From Spirochaetia bacterium (lineage in GTDB: Bacteria > Spirochaetota > Spirochaetia > Treponematales > Breznakiellaceae): 6,453 nt of DNA. Position numbers and translations under genes: made by a program. Under the pieces are notes generated by a model. The model had not been told where the DNA came from and did no database searches. It saw only the letters and a list, made by a program, of their open reading frames with translations. This document shows positions 1 through 5,825 of the stretch, piece after piece (the first letter of the stretch is position 1; every line of letters begins with the position of its first letter). Where the stretch lies: assembly GCA_025997715.1 (NCBI GenBank), contig BNUY01000154.1, forward strand, positions 1 through 6,453. Direction: 5' to 3'.

Positions 1-534
1 TAAACAAATTAGATATGCTGAAGAAAAGATTACTAAAAAAATTTCATTATTTTTTCTGTTTGCGTCGACAGCCAAATTATGCAGGTTGACAATTTCCTCC
101 AGAGGCGGCATTACAAAAGAGAAAACCGTCTCTCCGCCGGTACTGCTAATGGCGGAATCGCTCAGGGTGATAATGTCCATGCCAATAAGGACATCACTGC
201 CGCCTGAGTTAATATCAGCGACCAAAGCCAGAACGTTTTTTACAATAGAGCCGTTGGGAAGATTTATATCTATAGCAACTACATCAGCATGTTCGATACT
301 GTTCACACCCATTGCGATTGCCCTTCTGACGGCGCAGAGATTAAGGTTTTTCTGTACTGATGGGTTTATAACCGTACAGGTAGCGCCGGTATCCCAGATG
401 GCTTTGACGGTAATGGCTGCCGGTGTTGTCCCAACTAACGCAGACGCGGGCGATAATCCGATAGGTATTTCAAATTCTTTAACCGGCTTTTTATACCGCT
501 CGGTAAAGGCAAGGTACGTATCCTTACTAGACAT
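1..534 (-). CDS. Retropepsin-like aspartic protease, C-terminus beyond the left edge
   Basis: The minus-strand frame opens with ATG at 534 and stays open for 178 codons to base 1. It carries the aspartic protease motif IWDTGAT (residues 47-52; catalytic Asp48, then Thr-Gly), a hydrophobic strand after it, and the distal motif DVLIGMDII (about 114-122), which is the usual second signature of single-domain clan AA (retropepsin) proteases. Such proteins work as homodimers, each chain giving one Asp. There is no signal peptide, so it is probably cytoplasmic; the substrate is unknown. GAGGG lies about 4 nt before the ATG. The start overlaps the stop of the upstream small gene by 8 nt (ATGTCTAG), implying translational coupling. 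The last 16 or so residues become hydrophobic after a run of seven A (plus strand 35-41); a one-base change there would give an immediate TAG, so the true end is uncertain. Family call is from motifs, function beyond proteolysis is inference. Confidence 0.82.
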   Translation of the reverse strand, partial: MSSKDTYLAFTERYKKPVKEFEIPIGLSPASALVGTTPAAITVKAIWDTGATCTVINPSVQKNLNLCAVRRAIAMGVNSIEHADVVAIDINLPNGSIVKNVLALVADINSGGSDVLIGMDIITLSDSAISSTGGETVFSFVMPPLEEIVNLHNLAVDANRKNNEIFLVIFSSAYLICL

Positions 535-763
535 ACACCCTCGAATGGAACCTCATCACATCATCGCAGGTGTCGATAGATTGCAGCATAAATTTACCCG
601 GTTCAAGCTGTTTTGCGGCATTGCTAAGGGCGTCCCCCACCGTATCGTATACGCCAAAAACAGTATCGCCGGTTATAATAAGATGTTTATGCGCATAGGC
701 GCTTATAAATTCTCTCTTATGCGCCTCGAAAAAGGCTTCTTCTTTTTCAAACATTGCGTTCAC
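527..763 (-). CDS. Small DUF5678-like protein, partner of the retropepsin-like gene
   Basis: A 78-residue acidic protein with no signal peptide or membrane segment. Its layout is a charged N-terminal helix (FEKEEAFFEAHKREF, about residues 5-19), then a strand pattern around HLIITGDTVFGVYDTVGDAL (27-46) and a glycine-led strand GKFMLQSID (56-64). The pattern of 'keeps on a strand, V-x-GVYDT, helix, G-x-F-x-x-x-x-I' is what I recall for DUF5678 proteins, which often sit beside retropepsin-like proteases; no biochemical role is known to me. The start is GTG at 763, with AGAGG 5 nt upstream; an in-frame ATG at 754 would remove three residues and is an alternative. Its stop lies inside the first codons of the protease gene (8-nt overlap), so the two are almost certainly made together and may act together, for example as regulator or scaffold of the protease (inference). 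Confidence 0.75.
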   Translation of the reverse strand: MNAMFEKEEAFFEAHKREFISAYAHKHLIITGDTVFGVYDTVGDALSNAAKQLEPGKFMLQSIDTCDDVMRFHSRVYV

Positions 764-879
764 CGCTCCCTCTTACCGCAAAATATAACCTTAAACAGCA
801 AAATACGCAAGGAGTACCCCCGCCGGGATTTCCCGGGGAATCTCAATCGTTTGTTCAATCATCATGAGGTAAGTATAGC
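764..879. promoter_or_regulatory. Divergent intergenic region between the protease pair and the lipoprotein operon
   Basis: These 116 bp must hold the start signals of both divergent operons unless the right operon is read from further upstream. A minus-strand candidate promoter is TTGCGT (810-805), 17 nt, TATATT (787-782), which would start RNA only about 10-15 nt before the GTG at 763. No convincing plus-strand -35/-10 pair is visible. An inverted repeat CCGGGA-TT-TCCCGG (823-836) sits in the middle and could form a small hairpin in the lipoprotein operon leader. GAGG (866-869) ends 10 nt before the ATG at 880 and is a somewhat distant ribosome site. Confidence 0.4.
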
Positions 880-2787
880 ATGAAAAAGGCTTTTGTACCT
901 ACCCTGTTCGTCTCTATTGCCGCTTTTTGCGTCCTGTCCGGCTGCGCTACCTCAGGCAGCCGGCTGTATCCCGATGTCCCCTTGGATCAGTCTGTGACGC
1001 TGATTGTGCAATCCTCTATTTATATACGGAAATTTGACGGCAAATATCTTGGCGATTGGGGCGCGGGAGGAGTGTTTTTTCAATATACCATGATTGTTCC
1101 CGATGGAACCCATGTCCTTGAATGGGATAGGGTGAACATCCCGCAACAGCCGGTAACCGCTGTTTTTGAGGCGGGAAGGGTGTACTATTTTGATGATACC
1201 GGCAGGATTACCGATAGGGGGCCGCAGAAAACTAAAACCGCCCGGAAGAAACCGGAAGCGCCCTCCGCTCGGACGGCGGCGCTGGTAGCGGAAACAGTAC
1301 AATCGATCCCGGAACCGGCCGTCCTTTTTGAAGGCGACGGGGGGAAGGGGCGGCGGCTGGCGGTGCTGGTCCCCACCGCCATTCGTTTAACCAAAGACGA
1401 CGACTATCTGCCCACCTTTATTCAGGGCTCCCTTACCGGGGGCTTTAATCGCTTTTCCGCCATCACGGTGATTGACCGGCAGAACATGGATAGAATCATT
1501 GCCGAACAGAAGCTTTCCGAAAGCGGCAATTTTTCGGAGGCCGACTATATCAGGATTGGCAATATGACCAATACCCAGCTTATCCTGGCGGGAACCGTTA
1601 CCAAAACTAACGCCGGGTATATCCTGGATCTGGGGATTTCCGACGCCGAAACGGGGGTGCGGAAATATTCCTATCCCCCCAAGGCCTGTACGGCTGCGGA
1701 TATTGAAAGTGGGGAAGCCGCTGCCGCCGCAGTGGAGGACCTGCTTACCCAGATGGGGATACGGCTGACCGCCCTGGGCAGGACTGAATTGCACAGGACC
1801 GCAAAGAAGGAAACGGTGAACGCCGAGGTGGCCATGTCCAAGGGCATCGTTGCCCAGAAAAGCGGAACCGTGGTTGAGGCCCTGTCCTACCTGTATCAGG
1901 CAAACCGTTCGGACCCCGGCCTTCGGGAGGCGGCATCCCGGCTTACTGCCTTAAGTGCCAGAGTATCAAGCGGCAACCTGCGGGAGGATTTTAAAAACGA
2001 TATACAACGGCGGGACGCATGGATAAAAACGCTTACCGAAGCGGAAGAATATTTCAGCAAAATGTATCCCTTCAGACTGGTTTACGATCCCTCCAGTGCA
2101 CAACAGAGGAATCCTAACTATCAAAAGAAAACCATGGATATAGTTTTTACCGTGGAATTACAGCCCACGGAGCTTACCCTTACTTATTTAAAGGTGCTGC
2201 AAAATGTATGCGAGGGGCTGCGTGCGGTGGGACGCAGTACCTTATCGGCGTGGTCCTCCGGCGAGGATTTTGACCTTAACTCATGGCCGAAAAAACAGAT
2301 TACCCGGAGTGCATTTCTTAATACCTGGAATAGCAGAAGGCCGCTGTTTTTTCGGGGTGAATTGATCAATGAAAAGGGAAAGAAGTTCCGCTCCCGTGAC
2401 GGCATGGTTGCCTATTCTGTTGATATTGCTCCCCAGGATACGGGCGGGTCATATATTGCTTTGAATCGTGACGGCGCTAAAGGCAGAACTGTTTTGACCT
2501 TTGAGTCCATCCCGGTGGATGATATTACCGATACACTTACGGTGAACATTGATTTTATCGGCATTCAAAATGTCGGGTGGCAAACAACATTTGCGCTGGA
2601 GGTTTATGAACAAGATGTATTAACAGAACGCTTTACTACCAACATGACCCCGGAAGAGGCGGGGAGAAGCGGGTTTATAGAAATTATCACCGCCAGGCTG
2701 CCCCAGCAATATGGGTATACTACACCGGATAGATGGCGGATTGCGGACCTGGAACGTCTGCTAAAGAACCGGAATGCGGGGTTATAA
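880..2787 (+). CDS. CsgG-domain lipoprotein with TPR-like segment
   Basis: A 635-residue exported lipoprotein. Residues 1-22 are a lipoprotein signal peptide (MKK, hydrophobic core, lipobox LSGC, Cys22). Residues about 35-105 resemble a small DUF2846-like beta domain (DG-x-Y-x-G, VPDGTHVLE, AGRVYYF). A Lys/Pro/Ala-rich linker follows (about 113-145). Residues about 158-298 match the CsgG/LpoB-type fold: RLAVLVP strand, a helix before RFSAITVIDRQNMDRIIAEQKL (191-212), SG at 215-216, QLILAGTVTK (233-242) and a last strand ending in DAETGVRKYSY. A TPR-like repeat lies at about 315-365 (GIVAQKSGTVVEALSYLYQA). The remaining 270 residues (ITLxx-poor, W-rich, PLFFRGELINEKG at 488-500) I do not recognise. 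In known members the domain forms outer-membrane curli export pores (CsgG) or penicillin-binding-protein activators (LpoB); neither role can be assigned here, since no curli subunit or PBP gene is in view. It heads the operon and is followed directly by the LPP20-like gene. Confidence 0.85.
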   Translation: MKKAFVPTLFVSIAAFCVLSGCATSGSRLYPDVPLDQSVTLIVQSSIYIRKFDGKYLGDWGAGGVFFQYTMIVPDGTHVLEWDRVNIPQQPVTAVFEAGRVYYFDDTGRITDRGPQKTKTARKKPEAPSARTAALVAETVQSIPEPAVLFEGDGGKGRRLAVLVPTAIRLTKDDDYLPTFIQGSLTGGFNRFSAITVIDRQNMDRIIAEQKLSESGNFSEADYIRIGNMTNTQLILAGTVTKTNAGYILDLGISDAETGVRKYSYPPKACTAADIESGEAAAAAVEDLLTQMGIRLTALGRTELHRTAKKETVNAEVAMSKGIVAQKSGTVVEALSYLYQANRSDPGLREAASRLTALSARVSSGNLREDFKNDIQRRDAWIKTLTEAEEYFSKMYPFRLVYDPSSAQQRNPNYQKKTMDIVFTVELQPTELTLTYLKVLQNVCEGLRAVGRSTLSAWSSGEDFDLNSWPKKQITRSAFLNTWNSRRPLFFRGELINEKGKKFRSRDGMVAYSVDIAPQDTGGSYIALNRDGAKGRTVLTFESIPVDDITDTLTVNIDFIGIQNVGWQTTFALEVYEQDVLTERFTTNMTPEEAGRSGFIEIITARLPQQYGYTTPDRWRIADLERLLKNRNAGL

Positions 2788-3814
2788 AATGCGTAGCATA
2801 ACTATTGTTTTATTGCCGGTTCTCATTTTTTCCTCCTGCGCTTCAACCGGAATGGTAACGGCCCCCCCCGCCTGGGCAAAAACCACGAACGGCGTAGCAA
2901 CGGTATATCCCCGCGCACAGTATATAGCACAGAAGGGCCGGGGGCCGGATCTTGCCGCCGCCCAAAACGACGGGATCGCCCAGATTTCCCGGTGGATTAC
3001 TTCCCAGATAGAGACCTCCCAATCCTCCCGGCTGTCCATAACCGGGCGCAACGGCGAAACCGATGAGTCCCGGCAGACCACCGAGGAAACCTTTGTCAGT
3101 TCCCAGACCACCCTGTTTGCGGTGCGGTATGCGGACAGTTGGTATAACAAGGGGGAAGGGCAATGGGAGACCGTGGCATATATTGACCGGAAAGAAGCCT
3201 GGACGATTTACGAGCCCCAGGTGCGTCAGCGGGCGGACGCCTTTACCAAACTGTTCGGGGCGGCGGAGGCCGAGGGGGAACCCTTTCGGCAGTTCTTTCA
3301 ATATCAAAGGGCCCAAGGCTATGCGGAACAGGAACTGGACCCCTATTTCCGTTTTGCCGGGATTTTGTACCCCCAGGGCGCAAGGGATTTTGCGGAGGCG
3401 AGGGATTTGATTGCCGCCATTCCCCAGCGCATAGACCGGTCCCGGGCAAACGCCGGTATCTTTGTTGACTGCCCGGTTGATCTTGACGGGATTGCCGCCG
3501 CGGCGGTGACCGGGGCTCTGAGCGCCGAGGGTTTCCCGGTGTCCCGCAACCGGCTGGCCGCAAGCGCGGTGTGTACCGTAGCGGTGGATGAAGGGAGGCA
3601 GACCCTTCCTGCGGGGACCTTTTATACCCCCACAGTGAGCATTACTATTTCCGGCAAATCCGGCGATCCGCTTTTTTCCTGCGCCATCAGTGCGCCGGAA
3701 CGCAGCGGGGCGGTAAACCCTGATCTGGCAAAACGTCGGGGCTATACCGCCCTTGCGGGGGAAATCAAAAAATCATTCCATGGGGAATTCATTGCCAATA
3801 GCGGCAATTATTAA
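2774..3814 (+). CDS. LPP20-like lipoprotein
   Basis: A 346-residue lipoprotein (counting from ATG 2774). Signal peptide to Cys22 with lipobox IFSSC; Phe at -3 is a relaxed, spirochaete-like form. After the lipid anchor comes PPAWA (31-35), then YPRAQYIAQKGRGPDLAAAQNDGIAQISRWI split over residues 45-75: this Trp-containing start plus the 'Tyr-x-x-x-Gly-x-Gly-x-Asp, Ala-rich helix' order is the LPP20 family pattern. A beta segment with RYADSWY and ETVAYIDRKEAW (118-143) closes that domain, followed by helices with aromatic residues (about 150-215) and a C-terminal alpha/beta domain (about 227-340) of the small type often found next to CsgG-like folds. It begins either at ATG 2774 (14-nt overlap with the previous gene) or at ATG 2789 (1 nt after its stop, 17-residue signal peptide); neither has a strong ribosome site, so translation is likely coupled. 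LPP20 relatives include FlgP of the Vibrio flagellar outer-membrane ring; a flagellar role here is not shown. Confidence 0.82.
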   Translation: MRGYKMRSITIVLLPVLIFSSCASTGMVTAPPAWAKTTNGVATVYPRAQYIAQKGRGPDLAAAQNDGIAQISRWITSQIETSQSSRLSITGRNGETDESRQTTEETFVSSQTTLFAVRYADSWYNKGEGQWETVAYIDRKEAWTIYEPQVRQRADAFTKLFGAAEAEGEPFRQFFQYQRAQGYAEQELDPYFRFAGILYPQGARDFAEARDLIAAIPQRIDRSRANAGIFVDCPVDLDGIAAAAVTGALSAEGFPVSRNRLAASAVCTVAVDEGRQTLPAGTFYTPTVSITISGKSGDPLFSCAISAPERSGAVNPDLAKRRGYTALAGEIKKSFHGEFIANSGNY

Positions 3815-3815
3815 T

Positions 3816-3823
3816 AGAGGAGG
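3816..3823 (+). promoter_or_regulatory. Strong ribosome binding site of the third lipoprotein gene
   Basis: AGAGGAGG lies 7 nt before ATG 3831. It settles the start at 3831 rather than the in-frame ATG at 3753, because only the shorter product begins with a proper signal peptide. It is the best ribosome site in the operon, so this lipoprotein is probably the most abundant of the three. Confidence 0.85.
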
Positions 3824-3830
3824 TTCAATA

Positions 3831-4817
3831 ATGAACAAGGTACTAAGGAATACCGCTTTCTTTGCGGTGGTAGTGATGGCGGTTTTATGTGCAGGGTGCA
3901 AGACAACGGGTGGCAGCACGACTACTGATGCGGCGGCTGATGCGGTTGTGGCAGCGGCTGTTGCCTCTGCGTCAAACGTGGATATCGTACCGAACCGGTC
4001 GGTTATCCGGGACTGGAGCAACCGGAATATTGGCATGCCCCCCACACCGGTCTGGTTTCCATCCCTGGTGTTAGGAAACAGCGCCCCGGTTAAGCAGGAC
4101 TTCGGCATTAATGGAACGGCCCGGGTAAAATATAGTGTGGCACAGCGCCGCAACAGGGATGAAGCGCGGGTTCAGGCGGGGCTCCTATTCGCCGCTAAAA
4201 CGGCAAACGAACTAAAACAGTATGTGGTAACCGGCGCAGGATCGGTGTTGGACGATGGCGAATTGGACATTGTAGAAGAAATTGCCACCGCGACAAAAAT
4301 TACCATCATGGGGAACGATCCGGTGGCGGATTTTTGGCAATTAGTCGAAACCGAAGATTTGACAACCCGTCAGAAAACGCAGGAATACTTATGGTACATC
4401 GTGTATAGTATGCCTGACGCTACCTGGAAAGCGCTGGTGAGGAAATACACCAACGATATTATCGGCCAACTTCCTAACCGGGCGGTACAGACAAAGGTAG
4501 CCCAAGCCTTTAGTGATATTGAAGCGGCGGCAACCCGCGAACGGGAGCAGGCCGAAGCCGAGTTTAAAGCCCAGATTGCCGCCCAGGAACAGAAGGCCAA
4601 GGCGGATGAACGGGTTCGGTTGGCGGAGATAAATCAGCAAACCGTGGCAAACAGCCAATCCGAGCGAACCGCACGGACGGAAATCGAAGCAAACGCAAGC
4701 GCCCAACGGGCCGCGCTGCGGTCAGGCGATCCTGCAAAGGTTGCTGCGGCAAGCGTCAGGTCCGGCGATATTGACTGGATAAGCGCCCTGGGGACCGCCG
4801 CAAAGGTGGTGTTCTAA
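3831..4817 (+). CDS. Lipoprotein with charged coiled-coil C-terminus, LPP20-like layout
   Basis: A 328-residue exported lipoprotein. Signal peptide MNKVLRNTAF plus a hydrophobic stretch ends at lipobox LCAGC (Cys23; Cys at -3 is unusual). A low-complexity Thr/Ala/Val segment (24-48) follows. Residues about 69-205 repeat the architecture of the gene before it: PTPVWFPSLV after the anchor, then AR-x-K-Y and an Ala-rich helix RDEARVQAGLLFAAKTANEL (109-128), a strand (YVVTGAGSVL), and YLWYIVYSMPDATW (186-199), so it may be a diverged LPP20-type protein (inference). Residues about 225-295 are a Glu/Gln/Ala/Lys/Arg-rich helix (AATREREQAEAEFKAQIAAQ onward) predicted to be a coiled coil, suited to oligomerisation or to spanning the periplasm. 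It begins 16 nt after the LPP20-like gene stops. I do not recognise a named family, and its function is unknown; context suggests an envelope complex with the two preceding lipoproteins. Confidence 0.8.
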   Translation: MNKVLRNTAFFAVVVMAVLCAGCKTTGGSTTTDAAADAVVAAAVASASNVDIVPNRSVIRDWSNRNIGMPPTPVWFPSLVLGNSAPVKQDFGINGTARVKYSVAQRRNRDEARVQAGLLFAAKTANELKQYVVTGAGSVLDDGELDIVEEIATATKITIMGNDPVADFWQLVETEDLTTRQKTQEYLWYIVYSMPDATWKALVRKYTNDIIGQLPNRAVQTKVAQAFSDIEAAATREREQAEAEFKAQIAAQEQKAKADERVRLAEINQQTVANSQSERTARTEIEANASAQRAALRSGDPAKVAAASVRSGDIDWISALGTAAKVVF

Positions 4818-4826
4818 GTCACCCTT

Positions 4827-4831
4827 GGAGG
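4827..4831 (+). promoter_or_regulatory. Ribosome binding site deciding the start of the 140-aa gene
   Basis: GGAGG lies 8 nt before ATG 4840. An in-frame TTG at 4825 overlaps this site and is therefore a poor start, so the product is taken to begin at 4840. Confidence 0.75.
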
Positions 4832-4839
4832 GCTATGGA

Positions 4840-5262
4840 ATGATTGAGCCGCTGAACGAACCTCCCTATACATGGGAACTTGACCCGGCCGACCGGTCAT
4901 GGTTTATCGGGCTTAACGGGGAAATCCTGAGTGATGTAAGTCACCGGATTATTCTTAAGCGCTCGTATAAAATCGACTGGGAACGCCTGAAGCAACGGGG
5001 CGATGCTGATGATGCAATTGAGCGGATACTCGTAAACCGGCTCGTCCAAAGCGGGACAACAAAAATCGGCGAACTTGATGAGTTTAATGTCTTTGTTGAT
5101 ACCTTAGACTCAAGGCATACGGCGGTGATACGGGGATTTTGTCAGTCACTTGCTGCAAAGCGCTCTGATTTATTGACAAAGACCATGGTGATTCATCAGG
5201 TATCGAAAGAACCCATTCGATACTTGATAGCGGATATTATGAACGGCTGTTTGTTTAGGTGA
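4840..5262 (+). CDS. Unrecognised 140-aa cytoplasmic protein, last gene of the operon
   Basis: The product is 140 residues, with no signal peptide or membrane segment. The N-terminal part is rich in aromatic and acidic residues (PPYTWELDPADRSWFIGLNG, about 8-27), which suggests a small beta unit. The rest looks helical: SHRIILKRSYKIDWERLKQR (34-53), DDAIERILVNRL (57-68), and IRGFCQSLAAKR (97-108). I cannot place it in a family. It begins 22 nt after the third lipoprotein gene with its own good ribosome site, so it is probably co-transcribed, although a soluble protein behind three lipoproteins may only be a passenger. Its last 8 nt overlap, tail to tail, the stop of the minus-strand toxin remnant; the C-terminus could therefore have been altered when that locus decayed. 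No clear rho-independent terminator follows. Confidence 0.65.
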   Translation: MIEPLNEPPYTWELDPADRSWFIGLNGEILSDVSHRIILKRSYKIDWERLKQRGDADDAIERILVNRLVQSGTTKIGELDEFNVFVDTLDSRHTAVIRGFCQSLAAKRSDLLTKTMVIHQVSKEPIRYLIADIMNGCLFR

Positions 5263-5404
5263 TTGATGATGGACGTTGGGGCCTGTAGCGGGATGCAAAC
5301 AAAATAAGCTCGCCAGAGTCTATCGTATAGATTAACAACCAGTCGTTCTCTATATGACATTCCCGATAGCCCGCCCAATCGCCGCTCAATGCGTGGTCTC
5401 TGTG
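5255..5404 (-). pseudogene. YafQ-type mRNA interferase toxin remnant, N-terminus deleted
   Basis: A 49-codon open stretch preceded directly by TGA (5405-5407) and with no start codon of its own reads HRDHALSGDWAGYRECHIEN then DWLLIYTIDSGELIL. This is the core of YafQ-family toxins (RelE/ParE superfamily), ribosome-dependent endoribonucleases. The spacing of His4, His17, Asp21 and Trp22 equals that of His50, His63, Asp67 and Trp68 of E. coli YafQ as I recall them. The usual ending RTGTHxxLF is missing: the frame reads SRYRPQRP, and skipping one T after the Arg codon gives RTG, so a frameshift or recombination joint lies there (about 5285-5290). The first 45 or so residues of a normal toxin (about 90 aa) are absent, because the sequence passes straight into the antitoxin remnant. 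It cannot make an active toxin. Confidence 0.8.
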
Positions 5405-5550
5405 TCAGACTCTAGCGCTTCCATTGCTTCCCGCACGGTATCATATGGCCCGTGCAGATTGCGGCGAAGACGCACGTCCTCCATTGCTAAGAGGGTTTCG
5501 GCGTTTAAGCGGCCCTTGGACAGAAGGGTCTGCCTCTGGGGTGGTTTCCG
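5386..5550 (-). pseudogene. RelB/DinJ-type antitoxin remnant, C-terminal part
   Basis: In the minus-strand frame opened after TAA (5551-5553), 54 codons end at TGA 5388-5386. From about residue 15 they read RLNAETLLAMEDVRLRRNLH then GPYDTVREAMEALESD, the 'NAET-x-x-AM-x-D-x-R-x-x-RNLHGPY-x-T-x-EAM-x-AL' pattern that I recall from RelB/DinJ-like antitoxins of type II systems paired with YafQ or RelE toxins. In a complete protein this part follows a DNA-binding N-terminus and wraps the toxin. Here there is no suitable start codon or ribosome site; the only in-frame ATG is in the middle of the motif. The final residues (DTETTH) are already toxin DNA read in another frame, which marks the deletion joint at about 5404-5410. 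Probably not functional. Confidence 0.65.
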
Positions 5551-5599
5551 TTAAAAGTTTATCAAGTTCGTATGCCTCTTCTTCGGTCATATCAGACAT
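5441..5599 (-). pseudogene. Antitoxin 5' part, frameshifted from the remnant downstream
   Basis: ATG 5599 (or ATG 5590, which has AGGA about 10 nt upstream) begins SDMTEEEAYELDKLLTETTP then EADPSVQGPL, an acidic start of the kind seen in small treponemal antitoxins. After about 32 codons the sense is lost: the frame becomes RRNPLSNGGRASS and stops at 5441-5443, while the antitoxin-like reading continues in the frame one base on. The two parts join best around 5500-5510. Either a single-base insertion broke one antitoxin gene, or the starts and ends of two different antitoxins were fused; the sequence alone cannot tell. An in-frame extension upstream to ATG 5722 reads as low-complexity nonsense and was not used. 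Confidence 0.5.
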
Positions 5600-5660
5600 A
5601 TCCTGGCACTGATACCTAGGGGGGTGGGCGGGCCTTATCAAGATGGCAAAAAAGGCATAG

Positions 5661-5670
5661 TATACGTATA
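5661..5670 (-). promoter_or_regulatory. Palindrome at a candidate promoter of the toxin-antitoxin remnant
   Basis: TATACGTATA is a perfect 10-bp palindrome lying in an AT-rich stretch about 60 nt upstream of the antitoxin start. Reading the minus strand, TATACT (5664-5659) overlaps it and could be a -10 box, though no good -35 box is placed 16-18 nt before it. Toxin-antitoxin operons are usually repressed by the antitoxin binding palindromes at their promoter, so this may be the old operator (inference). Confidence 0.3.
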
Positions 5671-5729
5671 TATAGACATTCGGATGAGGGATTATCTTTC
5701 TGCCGTCCCAAGCTTTCCGCATAAGGCCC

Positions 5730-5752
5730 GGGGGCGGGTTTCCGGGGCCGGG
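5730..5752 (+). other. Putative G-quadruplex motif
   Basis: Four G-runs (5, 3, 4 and 3 G) separated by loops of 1, 5 and 2 nt meet the usual G3+N1-7 rule on the plus strand. It lies about 75 nt before the oxidoreductase start. The flanking GGCCC (5725-5729) can instead pair with GGGCC (5745-5749), so a simple hairpin competes with the quadruplex. Confidence 0.4.
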
Positions 5753-5774
5753 TACGCGGTGAAAATGTTAAAAA

Positions 5775-5786
5775 AACAAATTTGTT
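5775..5786 (+). promoter_or_regulatory. 12-bp palindrome upstream of the oxidoreductase fragment
   Basis: AACAAATTTGTT is a perfect 12-bp inverted repeat 39 nt before ATG 5826. A possible -10 box CATAAT (5795-5800) lies just downstream, but no matching -35 is seen at normal spacing. Position and symmetry fit a regulator-binding site; no specific regulator is suggested. Confidence 0.35.
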
Positions 5787-5810
5787 GTCTGCATCATAAT
5801 TGAAAAAAAT

Positions 5811-5817
5811 AAAGGAG
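5811..5817 (+). promoter_or_regulatory. Ribosome binding site of the oxidoreductase fragment
   Basis: AAAGGAG ends 8 nt before ATG 5826. A GTG at 5817 overlaps the site and is not a likely start. An intact site indicates that the plus-strand gene start is authentic, not a chance match. Confidence 0.75.
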
Positions 5818-5825
5818 TGTTGACG

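Larger units (their letters stand above)
5600..5825. other. Non-coding spacer with G-rich tracts
   Basis: No gene is supported here on either strand. The spacer contains a G-rich run (5619-5632), the AT-rich palindrome described separately, a four-run G-quadruplex motif (5730-5752), an A-rich tract (5768-5780) and the leader of the oxidoreductase gene fragment. No convincing terminator with a T-tract was found. Confidence 0.5.

Noticed and set aside
851..879. TTGTTC and TATAGC 17 nt apart as a promoter for the CsgG-like gene
   Set aside because: The -10 box would touch the ATG at 880, leaving no room for a leader or the ribosome site.
86..883. 265-codon plus-strand open frame opposite the protease pair
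   Set aside because: It begins with TTG, lacks a ribosome site and any domain pattern, and is antisense to two minus-strand genes with clear motifs and coupled ends.
3753..3830. Longer start for the third lipoprotein gene
   Set aside because: It would put 26 polar residues before the signal peptide and ignores the strong ribosome site at 3816-3823.
5619..5632. Second G-quadruplex in the G-rich run
   Set aside because: Its six-G tract cannot be split into two three-G runs with a loop, so the four-run rule is not met.
5441..5722. 93-codon minus-strand protein starting at 5722
   Set aside because: Its first 41 codons are unlike any protein, have no ribosome site and cover the AT-rich palindrome; the believable part starts at 5599 or 5590.
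5725..5752. Rho-independent terminator in the GC-rich block
   Set aside because: The possible stem is short with a 15-nt loop and no T-tract follows.
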